Origin: Ruminococcaceae bacterium UBA3751
Lineage (GTDB): Bacteria; Bacillota; Clostridia; Oscillospirales; Acutalibacteraceae
Assembly (NCBI GenBank): GCA_002371215.1
Contig: DFGL01000028.1
Location: forward strand, 1 to 30,715
Direction of reading: 5' to 3'
Length of the DNA stretch: 30,715 bases
The notes beneath the pieces were generated by a model. The model was not told the origin of the DNA. It searched no databases and worked only from the letters and a program-made list of their open reading frames with translations. Positions 8,019 to 16,616 of the stretch are shown here, in pieces. The position numbers and the translations under genes are program-made. The stretch's first letter is position 1. The number at the start of each line of letters is the position of its first letter.

Positions 8019-11000
8019 TTAATAACCGTAATGGTTAACAAGCGTTCTGTACTGCGCATTGTTTATCGGAATAACGGAGCCGTGGCGCGGCGAACAGTTA
8101 TTGATAGTAAACGCAGAGGAAATAACGGGATAGAAATGCTCGAAATCGGTAGTCTGATTCATTACAAAATATCCGTCGCCGTAAGCGTCCGCCAGCATTA
8201 CGAGGGTATTTGTACCCGTAATGAAGAAGGAATTACAGCCCTCAAGCCCTATTTCAGTGTTGAGCACCTTCTGCGGCGCTGCTGCGTCAACGTAAGGTCC
8301 CGTAAGATTTTTGCTCTTAACCCAGCAGATTGTTGCGTTATCCTCATCCTTATAGTAAAGATAATAAGTATCGCTCTTGCTGTCGTAGATAATATCGCCG
8401 TCAATAGCGTTTTTAAGGTCGCTGTTATTCTCGGGCTTATAGAGCAGCTGCGGATAGGAATAATGGCTCTGGTCGAGCAAATCGTCCGTATAGCAGTAAT
8501 ACATAACGGTTAGGTTCTGAGTTACGCTCCAGGAAGCGAGGCCGAAATAGACAAAGTACTTCTGCTCCTTCTCATCCCAGAGCACCTGAGGAGCCCAGCA
8601 GCGCTGAATATCGTCAGCGCCCGTAATTTCGCTCATATTGATTATGGTTTCATCAGTCCAGTTGACCAAATCCCTTGAGCGCCAGAGCACCATAGTATTG
8701 CTGTTGCCCCACCACTGGTTGGTTGAAGCGTCCATATCCGTTGCAATAATGTAGTAATAATCGTCCTGTCCCTTAAAGATATAGGGGTCGCGGCAGCACT
8801 GTCTGCCGAGGGTCTGGGTTATTACCGCGTTGTTGGAATTGAGCGGAGTATAGTTATATCCGTCCTTGGAAACGGCAAAGTGAATAGTCTGCTCGCTCCT
8901 TGCATTGCCCGTAAAATAGGTGAAGAGATAAGCGCCGCTATGCGATTCTGCAGGTCTGCCCTTATATTCAAGAACCGCGGTTGTTACCGACCTTGCGGGG
9001 ATACATACGGCGTCGCCGATTTTTCCCGTCTGTACCTTTTCAAGGTCTCTGTTTGCGTCCGTTACATAGGTAGTAAAGCCGCTGTAATTTTCGCTGTCGG
9101 TAAAGGTTGTGTATTCAATTGAGTCGGAGTTGTTAACATAAACTATAACAACGTCGCCGTTCGGGTTAAGGTAAGCGGAGCAATCAAGATAATTGTACTT
9201 ATCCGTACCCGAGCCGCTGTCGTTAGTCCAGGTATAAACGTTTTCCGGATTTGTCTGAAGGTTCTTCGCAAAATCAGCGCCCGTTGAAACGGAAATACGC
9301 TTTGCGCCCTCTTTAATAAATTTTGAATAGTTACCCATACACCAAAGTCTCTTTGAGGTTTCAATATGGTCGTGGTTTGTTGCATTTATGTAAACAAGGC
9401 TATCGGGATAGATTCCCTTTCCGCAGCCCGTCCACCAATCCCATTCCTTGGCGTTCAGAATGGTTAAATCCTGATACATAATATCTGCAAGCGCCAGACC
9501 GTAGTCAATAGTCATACCGTTTGTATTTCCGCCCTCCGCCTGAATATGACCGAGAACGTTAGTTGAAATATCGGTATTCATCTGGCAGTATTCGGTACAG
9601 CGTACTCCCTGCCCGAAGTTTGAGCCTTTGAGCTGAGCGGCAACCGCTTCTCTTGCGTCCTGCCCCGCCCAGTACGAATGGGTATCAACGGTATCAACGT
9701 AGCTTCTTATATTTGCGTTATTTGAGGAATAGGTCTTATTGGAGGAGAAACACTGATTGAGGAAGCGGCTCCACCACCAGTTATGGTTGAGCTGTCCCGA
9801 TTCCCATACCTCCAAATCAACAATGCCGTTGAGCGTTGAGCGGGAGCGAAGGGACGGCACCATATAGTTGTTATAAAACAGCCTTGCCGTTGCCTCGTCA
9901 AAATGGCAGCCCTCCTGGTTTGAGCTCTGCGAGCCGTCGCCGTTGTACCAGCCCGACCAATCCCATTCAGGCTCGTTAATCGGGGATACGGAGGTTACGT
10001 TATAGCCGTTTTCAATAAAGTGCTCAGCGCAGTTTGAAATATACTCGGCAAAGCTCTGGAACTTTGAGGAATCAAGGTTTTCGCTGCCCTTATAGCCGCC
10101 GCTTCCGTTATCAACGAGCGCACCGTAGGTCTTTCCGTTTTTCGTCATAAAGTACGGAGCGGAGTTAGCGAAAAGAGTTATTCTTAAATTCGGATTAAGC
10201 CTGTTGGCAATATCAAGTGAATTCATTGCGCCCGCATCGTTATTCCAGTTATAGGTTCCGTTTGCCTGCATAAAGCAGTGTGTACGTGCGTCCGCAACGT
10301 AGAGGTTATAATCCTGCTGGTCCTCAGAGCCTGCGCCGAGATTATAGCGGTAAATATTCAGCCCGATTCCCTCTGTCGGCGAATAGAGGAGCTTGATTAT
10401 ATCCTCCGCGTTATCCCAAGTTCCCACGTACTGCGACCACCACGCCGCGGAGGCTCCGAAGCCGTCAATGGTCTGGTATGTTACGGAGGTATCAAAGGTG
10501 GTTTCCTTACCGTCGAGTGAAGGCGAATTCAGAATATCGCGCAGAAGAACGAAGTCCTTTGCATTCACAACGCCGTTAACGTCAATATCTGCCCTGCCGT
10601 CGTAATTACTCTGGTTAAACTTTGTGTTCCCCGCGGTCTGACTGAGCGCGTTCGCAAAGCCCGAGGACGCGTCTATAGCGCTGAACGCCATTCTTCTTTC
10701 GCCGCAGCGAGCGCAGTCATAATAGAGCGTAAGCCCAATATTATCGGTAAATCTGTAGCTGTGACCGAGGGCGGGTACGAAATTGCTTTTCTGAGTCTCC
10801 GCGTCGCAGTAAATACAGCCGTATTCATCGTAGCCCTGCTCGCTGCAGGTAGGCGCTACCGTTGTTGAGGCGTAGGAGTGAGCGTCGTTTTTACAGTAGT
10901 ACCACCAGTTATAATCGTTGTTTTCTCTGTTATTCTTAACCCAGGTGCCCGTTGTCGTCTGCACTCCGCCCGCCGAGAAGAAACGCGCATAGCCGCCCGT

Positions 11001-12206
11001 TCCGTTGCCGAAGGCGTCGTCGCCTATAAAGCAGTTCGGGTTTTCTATGGTATTATAGTTAAAGTTTGTATTCCAGAAGGCGTGGTCATCAATATACTTA
11101 ACGTTGCTCGGGAAGGAAATATAGTAGGTCGTTCCCGTACAGTTATTGAACGCCCAGGGATAGATGTGAAGGTCGTCTGTTCCCTGTGTGAAATTAATAT
11201 TTACAATGCTTTCATCGTTTGCAAAAGCGTAGTTCCAAATCTGATTGAGCACGCTGTCAAAGGTTACGCTTCCGAGCGCGGTACATTCAGCAAAAGCGCC
11301 CCAGCCAATAGCGTAAACGTTCTTAAAATCAACCCTTTCAACCGCAGTTCTTCCCTGAAAGGCGGTAGTTGAAATCGAGGTGCGCCCGTCGGTAGTTGAA
11401 AAGTCAATAAAATTTACGCCGCCCATAAGCGGGTACCACGGCTGAGTGTGGTTATCGTTATCATATCCGCTCATATCGCCCGAGCCCGTAAACCATAAGC
11501 GGCAGTCCTCAAGATTGAAATGCCACTCAAGCTTAGACGAGGAATACGTATTATCCGAGCAGATTCCCGAAAGGCTGCTCCAGCCGATTTTCGGCGTATC
11601 GCCCGTTTCAAGCGAGGTATTGTCAGTAATAAACGCGGTAACGGGGCAGTTCATAACCGAGGCAACTCCGAGGTCCGTAATCCCCGTACCGAGCCCGATT
11701 ACGCCGAGGCTCGTACAGTTTTTGAACAGCTCGTTCGGAAGATTTCCGCCGTAGGAATCAACGTAGTGAACGTAGGCGCTCTGCAGCGCGGTACAGCCCT
11801 CAAACGCATTGTTCCATATCCACGTACAGCTCTGCGGAAGGAAGGCGTGCTTTAAAGAGGTGCAGTTCATAAACGCGTGGTCACCGACTGTATCAACAGT
11901 ACCCCAGTCAACCTCCGCAAGATTAGTACAGTCCTTAAACGCCCTTGAACCGATATTTGCAATACCGCTCTGGATTACTGCCTTTTTAATGCTTTCGCGC
12001 GAAGCGTACCAAGGAGCAGGATTATTGTCGTAATAATCGTACATACGGCTCGTTCCGCTGATTGTAATAACGCCGTTATCGTCAAGGCTCCAGCTGAGAT
12101 TATCGCCGCAGCTTCCCGAGGAAGCCGCAAGGGCGTTCATATCAAGCCCGAAAACAAAAGAGAGCATAATCACTATGCTGAGAAATAATGATAGATACTT
12201 TTTCAT
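8019..12206 (-). CDS. Secreted multidomain glycosidase: LRR_5, dockerin-like, GH30, GH43
   Basis: A 1395-residue exported protein. Residues 1-28 are a signal peptide ending near NALAA. Residues 30-410 hold BspA-type LRR_5 repeats (for example IGSRAFKDCTNL, VGDHAFMNCTSL). Residues 440-505 form a Cys-pair module (CSEQGYDEYGCIYC, CARCGE). Residues 538-562 contain one dockerin-like calcium loop, DIDVNGVVNAKD, followed by FVLLRDIL. Residues 565-1082 are a GH30 glycosidase with probable acid/base E745 in SPINEPEWDW and nucleophile E872 in RCTEYCQ. Residues 1085-1395 are a GH43-type propeller with D1140 (RDPYIF), D1269 (IDGDIIYD) and E1322 (LEGCNSFF), so both enzymes look complete. The GH30 part recalls endo-beta-1,6-galactanases, so type II arabinogalactan is a plausible substrate, but this is inference. 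GAGGAG precedes the ATG by 6 bases and overlaps the coaX stop. Confidence 0.88.
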   Translation of the reverse strand: MKKYLSLFLSIVIMLSFVFGLDMNALAASSGSCGDNLSWSLDDNGVITISGTSRMYDYYDNNPAPWYASRESIKKAVIQSGIANIGSRAFKDCTNLAEVDWGTVDTVGDHAFMNCTSLKHAFLPQSCTWIWNNAFEGCTALQSAYVHYVDSYGGNLPNELFKNCTSLGVIGLGTGITDLGVASVMNCPVTAFITDNTSLETGDTPKIGWSSLSGICSDNTYSSSKLEWHFNLEDCRLWFTGSGDMSGYDNDNHTQPWYPLMGGVNFIDFSTTDGRTSISTTAFQGRTAVERVDFKNVYAIGWGAFAECTALGSVTFDSVLNQIWNYAFANDESIVNINFTQGTDDLHIYPWAFNNCTGTTYYISFPSNVKYIDDHAFWNTNFNYNTIENPNCFIGDDAFGNGTGGYARFFSAGGVQTTTGTWVKNNRENNDYNWWYYCKNDAHSYASTTVAPTCSEQGYDEYGCIYCDAETQKSNFVPALGHSYRFTDNIGLTLYYDCARCGERRMAFSAIDASSGFANALSQTAGNTKFNQSNYDGRADIDVNGVVNAKDFVLLRDILNSPSLDGKETTFDTSVTYQTIDGFGASAAWWSQYVGTWDNAEDIIKLLYSPTEGIGLNIYRYNLGAGSEDQQDYNLYVADARTHCFMQANGTYNWNNDAGAMNSLDIANRLNPNLRITLFANSAPYFMTKNGKTYGALVDNGSGGYKGSENLDSSKFQSFAEYISNCAEHFIENGYNVTSVSPINEPEWDWSGWYNGDGSQSSNQEGCHFDEATARLFYNNYMVPSLRSRSTLNGIVDLEVWESGQLNHNWWWSRFLNQCFSSNKTYSSNNANIRSYVDTVDTHSYWAGQDAREAVAAQLKGSNFGQGVRCTEYCQMNTDISTNVLGHIQAEGGNTNGMTIDYGLALADIMYQDLTILNAKEWDWWTGCGKGIYPDSLVYINATNHDHIETSKRLWCMGNYSKFIKEGAKRISVSTGADFAKNLQTNPENVYTWTNDSGSGTDKYNYLDCSAYLNPNGDVVIVYVNNSDSIEYTTFTDSENYSGFTTYVTDANRDLEKVQTGKIGDAVCIPARSVTTAVLEYKGRPAESHSGAYLFTYFTGNARSEQTIHFAVSKDGYNYTPLNSNNAVITQTLGRQCCRDPYIFKGQDDYYYIIATDMDASTNQWWGNSNTMVLWRSRDLVNWTDETIINMSEITGADDIQRCWAPQVLWDEKEQKYFVYFGLASWSVTQNLTVMYYCYTDDLLDQSHYSYPQLLYKPENNSDLKNAIDGDIIYDSKSDTYYLYYKDEDNATICWVKSKNLTGPYVDAAAPQKVLNTEIGLEGCNSFFITGTNTLVMLADAYGDGYFVMNQTTDFEHFYPVISSAFTINNCSPRHGSVIPINNAQYRTLVNHYGY

Positions 12207-12216
12207 ATTTTTCTCC

Positions 12217-12981
12217 TCACACTTCAGTGTTTTTATCGTAAATGATTTTCAGTCCTTCAATTAAAAGATTTCTGTCGTACACCGTTTTGTGTTTGCAATT
12301 CTGGGAGATAACTCTGCCGAGTCCGCCCGTTACAACAATATTTGCCTTTTCGCCGAGCTCCTCCTCAAAGCGGTCAATAAAGCCGTCAAGCATTGCCGCC
12401 GTACCGATTACCGCGCCCGAACGCATTGAGTCGATAGAGTTGGTTCCGATAGCCTTTTTCGGCGCCGCAATATCAATCTGAGGAAGCAGGGCGGTTTTGG
12501 TTGCAAGAGCGTTGATTGAAGTTCCTACGCCCGTTGTAATAATACCGCCGAGGAATTCCCCGTTTCTGTTTATAACCGAGCCCGTTGTCGCGGTGCCGAG
12601 GTCAAAAATAATCAGCGGACACTCGTATTTTTCCTTTGCGGCAACAGCGCCGACTACTAAATCCGCTCCGAGCTGCGCGGGGTCGTCTATCTTTATAGGA
12701 AGTCCCGTTTTAACCCCCGGTCCCACAACGAGCGGAACAACGCCCGTAACAAACTTAACAGCCCTTTTAAGCGTACCTATAAGGGCGGGAACAACGCTTG
12801 AAATAATTGCCCCGTCAATGCTGAGCGCCTTGTGCAGCGAAAGGAAGGAATGGATTTTCATTGCGTATTCCTCATCCGTTTCGTTTATATTCGTTGACAG
12901 CCTGCCCGTGCATAAAAGATTATCTCCGTCATAAACTCCGAGAACTATATTTGTATTTCCAACGTCAATTGCTAAAAGCAT
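12217..12981 (-). CDS. coaX: Type III pantothenate kinase
   Basis: CoaX phosphorylates pantothenate, the first step of coenzyme A synthesis; type III enzymes are not feedback-inhibited by CoA. The 254-residue protein shows the family's ATP-binding start IDVGNTNIVLG (D6), the GADLVV motif near residue 105 that positions the substrate, and FDLGTATTGSVI around residue 130. The start has AAAGGAG 7 bases upstream. It is the first gene of a minus-strand run that continues, after 10 bp, into the GH30-GH43 gene. In Firmicutes coaX is often beside birA, dus or hsp33; here dusB is in the window but not adjacent. Confidence 0.95.
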   Translation of the reverse strand: MLLAIDVGNTNIVLGVYDGDNLLCTGRLSTNINETDEEYAMKIHSFLSLHKALSIDGAIISSVVPALIGTLKRAVKFVTGVVPLVVGPGVKTGLPIKIDDPAQLGADLVVGAVAAKEKYECPLIIFDLGTATTGSVINRNGEFLGGIITTGVGTSINALATKTALLPQIDIAAPKKAIGTNSIDSMRSGAVIGTAAMLDGFIDRFEEELGEKANIVVTGGLGRVISQNCKHKTVYDRNLLIEGLKIIYDKNTEV

Positions 12982-13015
12982 AGTTATTCTCCTTTGGGTA
13001 AATTATTCCTTTATA

Positions 13016-13044
13016 ATAATATCATAGATTATTAGAATAGTAAA
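13016..13044 (-). promoter_or_regulatory. Probable sigma-A promoter of coaX
   Basis: On the minus strand TTTACT (13039-13044), 17 bases, TATTAT (13016-13021). The boxes are weaker than those of the other promoters here, but spacing and position upstream of coaX are right. Confidence 0.55.
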
Positions 13045-13052
13045 TATAAAAT

Positions 13053-13081
13053 TTGATTTATTAAATATACTGTGATATAAT
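13053..13081 (+). promoter_or_regulatory. Extended -10 sigma-A promoter of the HAD-Nudix operon
   Basis: TTGATT (13053-13058), 17-base spacer ending in TGA, then TATAAT (13076-13081). The TGn before the -10 box makes it an extended -10 promoter. The -35 boxes of this and the coaX promoter are 8 bp apart. Confidence 0.85.
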
Positions 13082-13123
13082 AGGCTGAATTATTATACAT
13101 CTGATTTTTCAGCGAGGTAACTT

Positions 13124-14308
13124 ATGTTTAAAGCAGTAATTTTTGATTTTGACGGAACTGTTTGCGACACGGGCGAGGGCATAAAGGAAAGCACCCGCTA
13201 CGCTCTTGACAGCGCGGGAATTGAATACGATAAAAGCGAGGATATGAGCTTTGTTATAGGCCCGCCGCTGCTCATTATGTTTCAGGAGCATTACGGGGTT
13301 TCCGCCTCCGAAGCGGAGGAGCTTGTTAAAAAATACCGCGAGCACTATACAAATACGGGGGTTTTCAAATCCGTTATGTATGACGGCGTTGCAGAGCTGC
13401 TCTCCCTTTTAAAATCGGACGGCTTTTTGCTCGGTATAGCTTCCTCAAAGCCGAAAAAATACGTTGAGCTGCTGCTTGAAAGATTTGATATTCTTCAGCT
13501 GTTTGACAGCGTTTGCGCGGTTGACTTCAAGGTTGACTGCGAGCCGAAACAGAGCATAATTTCCCGCTGCATTAACGAGCTTAACATAACTGCCGGCGAA
13601 GCTCTCGTTGTAGGCGACAGAGCGTACGATATAAGCGGCGCTGCAGATAACGGCGCAAAAAGCGCGGGCGTTCTCTGGGGCTACGGAAATAAATTTGAAT
13701 TTATAGAGAGCGGCGCGGATTTTATCGCCGAAAAGCCGTTTGATATTGAAGCTATTGCGCTCGGACTTTATGAGCAGACCGAAGCTGTTAACGGCATTTA
13801 TAACGGCAGAATTATAACCGTTCATTGCGACGATATTACGCTTTGCAACGGCGACACCTCAAAACGCGAATGCGTTGACCACCCCGGCGGCGTTGCCGTT
13901 ATAGGAATTACGGATGATGAGGAAATCCTCCTCGTTCGTCAGTTCCGCTATCCGTACAAGGAGGTTATTTACGAGATTCCCGCGGGCAAGGTTGAAAAGG
14001 GAGAGGACCCGTTTGAAACGGGAAAGCGCGAATTCAAGGAGGAGTGCGGCGCCGTTGCGGATAACTATTTCTCCCTCGGCGAGATTTATCCCTCCCCCGG
14101 CTACACGAGCGAGATTATACGCCTTTACGGCGCTACGGGAATTCACTTTGAAGAGCAGGAGCTTGATGAGGACGAATTCCTTGAAATCAAAAAAATGAAG
14201 CTCACTGAAATAGTTGACAGAATTATGAGCGGCGAAATCAAAGACGCAAAAACCGTTGCCGCTGTATTTAAATTAAAGGAAATGCTTAGCAGAAATGATT
14301 TATCTTGA
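13124..14308 (+). CDS. HAD phosphatase - Nudix (ADP-ribose pyrophosphatase type) fusion
   Basis: One 394-residue frame joins two enzymes. Residues 1-213 are a HAD hydrolase of the phosphoglycolate-phosphatase type: motif I FDFDGT with D8 and D10, motif II near S107 (GIASSKP), motif IV VVGDRAYDI with D165 and D169. Residues about 220-394 are a Nudix hydrolase with a complete Nudix box from G288 to A310 (E294, R302, E303, E306, E307); the preceding VRQFRYPYKEVIYEIPAG is typical of ADP-ribose pyrophosphatases. A pathway in which the Nudix part splits ADP-ribose or a similar compound and the HAD part removes a phosphate from the product is attractive but inferred. The ATG has GAGGT upstream. The end overlaps the cysteine desulfurase start by 14 bases. 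Confidence 0.9.
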   Translation: MFKAVIFDFDGTVCDTGEGIKESTRYALDSAGIEYDKSEDMSFVIGPPLLIMFQEHYGVSASEAEELVKKYREHYTNTGVFKSVMYDGVAELLSLLKSDGFLLGIASSKPKKYVELLLERFDILQLFDSVCAVDFKVDCEPKQSIISRCINELNITAGEALVVGDRAYDISGAADNGAKSAGVLWGYGNKFEFIESGADFIAEKPFDIEAIALGLYEQTEAVNGIYNGRIITVHCDDITLCNGDTSKRECVDHPGGVAVIGITDDEEILLVRQFRYPYKEVIYEIPAGKVEKGEDPFETGKREFKEECGAVADNYFSLGEIYPSPGYTSEIIRLYGATGIHFEEQELDEDEFLEIKKMKLTEIVDRIMSGEIKDAKTVAAVFKLKEMLSRNDLS

Positions 14309-15425
14309 TAACAGCGCAACCACAAAGCCTGCGGGCGAGGTTGCGGATAAAATATACGAAATGCTTACGGAAAAATTCGGCAACCCCTCAAGCTTCCACA
14401 AGGCGGGGCTTGACGCGAACGCCGAAATAAGAGCCGCAAGAAAAGCGCTTGCAAGCGAGCTTTCGTGCGAAGAGGAGGAAGTAATCTTCACCTCGGGCGG
14501 TACGGAGGCTAACAACCTTGCAATTTTCGGCGCGGCAGAGGCAAACAGGCGCCGCGGAAAGCGTATAGTTACAACCGAAATTGAGCACGAAAGCGTACTT
14601 GAAGCGGTAAAGGCTCTTGAGGCGCAGGGCTTTGAGGTTGTACGTCTTGCTCCCGACAGCGAGGGTAAAATCTCCGTTTCACAGCTTGCCGAGGCAATAA
14701 ACGGAGAAACCGTTCTCGTTTCCGTTATGTACGTTAACAACGAGGTAGGCTCCGTTTTGCCCGTAAGTTCAATAAAAAAAGCCGTTGCAAAAGCGGGCGC
14801 CCCCGCGCTCATTCATATTGACTGCGTTCAGGCATTCGGAAAAATTCCCGTTAAGCCGAAAAAACTCGGCGCTGATTTAGTAACCGTTACGGCGCATAAA
14901 ATCCACGGACCTAAAGGAGTCGGCGCGCTTTACGTAAGAAAGGGTGCAAGGATAATCCCCCGTCAGTACGGCGGTGCTCAGGAGCAGAAGCTCCGCCCCG
15001 GAACAGAGGCGGCACCGCTGATTGCAGGCTTCGGCAAGGCGGTTGAGCTTATCCCCGACTATAAGGAGAGCGCCGAAAAAATGAGCGCCCTCAACAGTTA
15101 CGCTAAGGAAAAGCTTTGCGCAATAAACGGCGTAAGTATAAACAGCGCTGACGACGCAAGCGACTATATTATCAATCTTTTTGTTCCCTCGTTTATGACG
15201 AGTCAGACCGTCGTTCAGCACCTTTCTTCAAGCTACGGTATCTGCGTTTCAAGCGGTTCAGCTTGTGCAAAGGGTAAGAAGAGCCACGTTTTAACGGCGA
15301 TGCGCCTTCCGGACAAAAAGATTGAACACTCAATAAGAATCAGTTTTTCGCGTTTTACAACCGAGAGTGAAATAGACGCCTTAGCCGAGGCTATAAAGGA
15401 AACGGCTGAAAAATACCCTATGTAG
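14295..15425 (+). CDS. Cysteine desulfurase (NifS/IscS family), probable ThiI partner
   Basis: This PLP enzyme removes sulfur from cysteine and passes it on as a persulfide. The 376-residue protein has H98 (EHES), D176, the PLP lysine K202 in TAHKIHGPKG and the catalytic C324 in SSGSACAKGKKSH. The short Cys loop with SGSAC and the overall length resemble the NifZ type that serves ThiI in Bacillus. The adjacent thiI gene, 10 bp downstream, supports delivery of sulfur to tRNA; a role in Fe-S assembly is also possible. No iscU, iscR or sufB is adjacent, though an IscU-like gene lies at 30129. Its ATG is inside the end of the HAD-Nudix gene, so translation is likely coupled. Confidence 0.93.
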   Translation: MIYLDNSATTKPAGEVADKIYEMLTEKFGNPSSFHKAGLDANAEIRAARKALASELSCEEEEVIFTSGGTEANNLAIFGAAEANRRRGKRIVTTEIEHESVLEAVKALEAQGFEVVRLAPDSEGKISVSQLAEAINGETVLVSVMYVNNEVGSVLPVSSIKKAVAKAGAPALIHIDCVQAFGKIPVKPKKLGADLVTVTAHKIHGPKGVGALYVRKGARIIPRQYGGAQEQKLRPGTEAAPLIAGFGKAVELIPDYKESAEKMSALNSYAKEKLCAINGVSINSADDASDYIINLFVPSFMTSQTVVQHLSSSYGICVSSGSACAKGKKSHVLTAMRLPDKKIEHSIRISFSRFTTESEIDALAEAIKETAEKYPM

Positions 15426-15435
15426 AGGAAAGACT

Positions 15436-16608
15436 ATGAAAGAAATAATTCTTATTAAAAACGGCGAGCTTGTTCTCAAAGGGCTGAACAGAAACACCTT
15501 TGAGGACATTCTCATTAAAAATATGAAAAAGGCGCTGCGCGATATCGGTGAGTTTAAATTCACAAAATCGCAGTCAACCATTGCCGTTGAAAGCGTTGAC
15601 GGCGAGGCTGACCTTGACGACGCAACCGAGGCGCTCAAAAGAGTTTTCGGAATTGCGGCGCTCTCCCGCGCGGCAGTTGCCGAAAAGGATATGAAATCAA
15701 TTAAGGGTATAGCAAAGGAGTACCTTGCGGAGGAGCTTTCTCTTGCTAAAACCTTTAAGGTTGAAGCTAAGCGCAGCGACAAGCAGTTCCCTCTTAAGTC
15801 CCCCGAAATAGCGCGCGACCTCGGCGGTTTTCTTCTTTCAAAATTCAACCACCTCAAGGTTGACGTCCACAATCCCGACGTTACGGTGACCGTTGAAATC
15901 AGAGATACCCACGCCTTTATCAGAGGCAACAACATAAAGGGCGCGGGCGGTATGCCCGTTTCAACAAGCGGCAGAGCGGCTGTTCTTATCAGCGGCGGAA
16001 TTGATTCCCCCGTAGCCGCGTATATGATGGCAAAAAGAGGAATTGAGCTCGTTGCCGTTCACTTTGCCTCTCCCCCGTTTACAACTGAGCTTGCCGAGGA
16101 AAAGGTTATGCAGCTTCTTCATAAGGTAGCGCGCTACAGCGGACCTATTACGGTTTACGTTGTACCCTTTACCGAGATACAGACTCAGATAAGAGATAAA
16201 TGCGCCGAGGAGTATTTTACAATTATTATGCGGCGCTATATGATGAAAATAAGCGAAATCCTTGCAAGACACCAGAACTGCTCCGCCCTTATTACCGGCG
16301 AAAGCGTAGGCCAGGTTGCAAGCCAGACAATTTACGCCCTCGGCTGTACGGACGCGGCGGCGAATATGCCCGTTTTCCGTCCGTGCATCGGAATGGATAA
16401 AGAGGAGATAATAAAAATATCAAGAAAAATTGATACCTTTGAAACCTCTATTCAGCCTTACGAGGACTGCTGTACTGTATTTACCCCGCGCCACCCTAAA
16501 ACGAGGGCTAAGCTTGAGGACGTTATTGCTGAGGAAAGCGCAATAGAAAACAGCGACGAGCTTATTAAGGAAGCCGCTGAAAACGCAAGAAAAACGGTTA
16601 TAAAGTAG
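15436..16608 (+). CDS. thiI: tRNA 4-thiouridine synthetase
   Basis: ThiI adenylates U8 of tRNA and inserts sulfur to give 4-thiouridine, a near-UV sensor; in some bacteria it also feeds thiazole synthesis. The 390-residue protein has an N-terminal ferredoxin-like part, a THUMP domain to about residue 165 (DTHAFIRGNNIKGAGG) and a PP-loop ATPase with SGGIDSP at 186-192, followed by GESVGQVASQT and FRPCIGMDKEEI. There is no C-terminal rhodanese domain, as in Bacillus, so the sulfur must come directly from the desulfurase encoded just upstream. Cys345 and Cys346 in YEDCCTVF lie near the position of the catalytic cysteine of E. coli ThiI. No thiamine gene is nearby. Confidence 0.96.
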   Translation: MKEIILIKNGELVLKGLNRNTFEDILIKNMKKALRDIGEFKFTKSQSTIAVESVDGEADLDDATEALKRVFGIAALSRAAVAEKDMKSIKGIAKEYLAEELSLAKTFKVEAKRSDKQFPLKSPEIARDLGGFLLSKFNHLKVDVHNPDVTVTVEIRDTHAFIRGNNIKGAGGMPVSTSGRAAVLISGGIDSPVAAYMMAKRGIELVAVHFASPPFTTELAEEKVMQLLHKVARYSGPITVYVVPFTEIQTQIRDKCAEEYFTIIMRRYMMKISEILARHQNCSALITGESVGQVASQTIYALGCTDAAANMPVFRPCIGMDKEEIIKISRKIDTFETSIQPYEDCCTVFTPRHPKTRAKLEDVIAEESAIENSDELIKEAAENARKTVIK

Positions 16609-16616
16609 GTGAAACT

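Noticed and set aside
7908..8513. 201-codon plus-strand frame over metY and the glycosidase end
   Set aside because: No ribosome site or domain; crosses two well-supported genes.
14300..14812. Open frame opposite the cysteine desulfurase, and similar ones at 15381-15935 and 17145-17684
   Set aside because: They arise from the codon bias of the genes on the other strand; composition is low-complexity Ser/Ala/Arg or Val/Ile with no motif.
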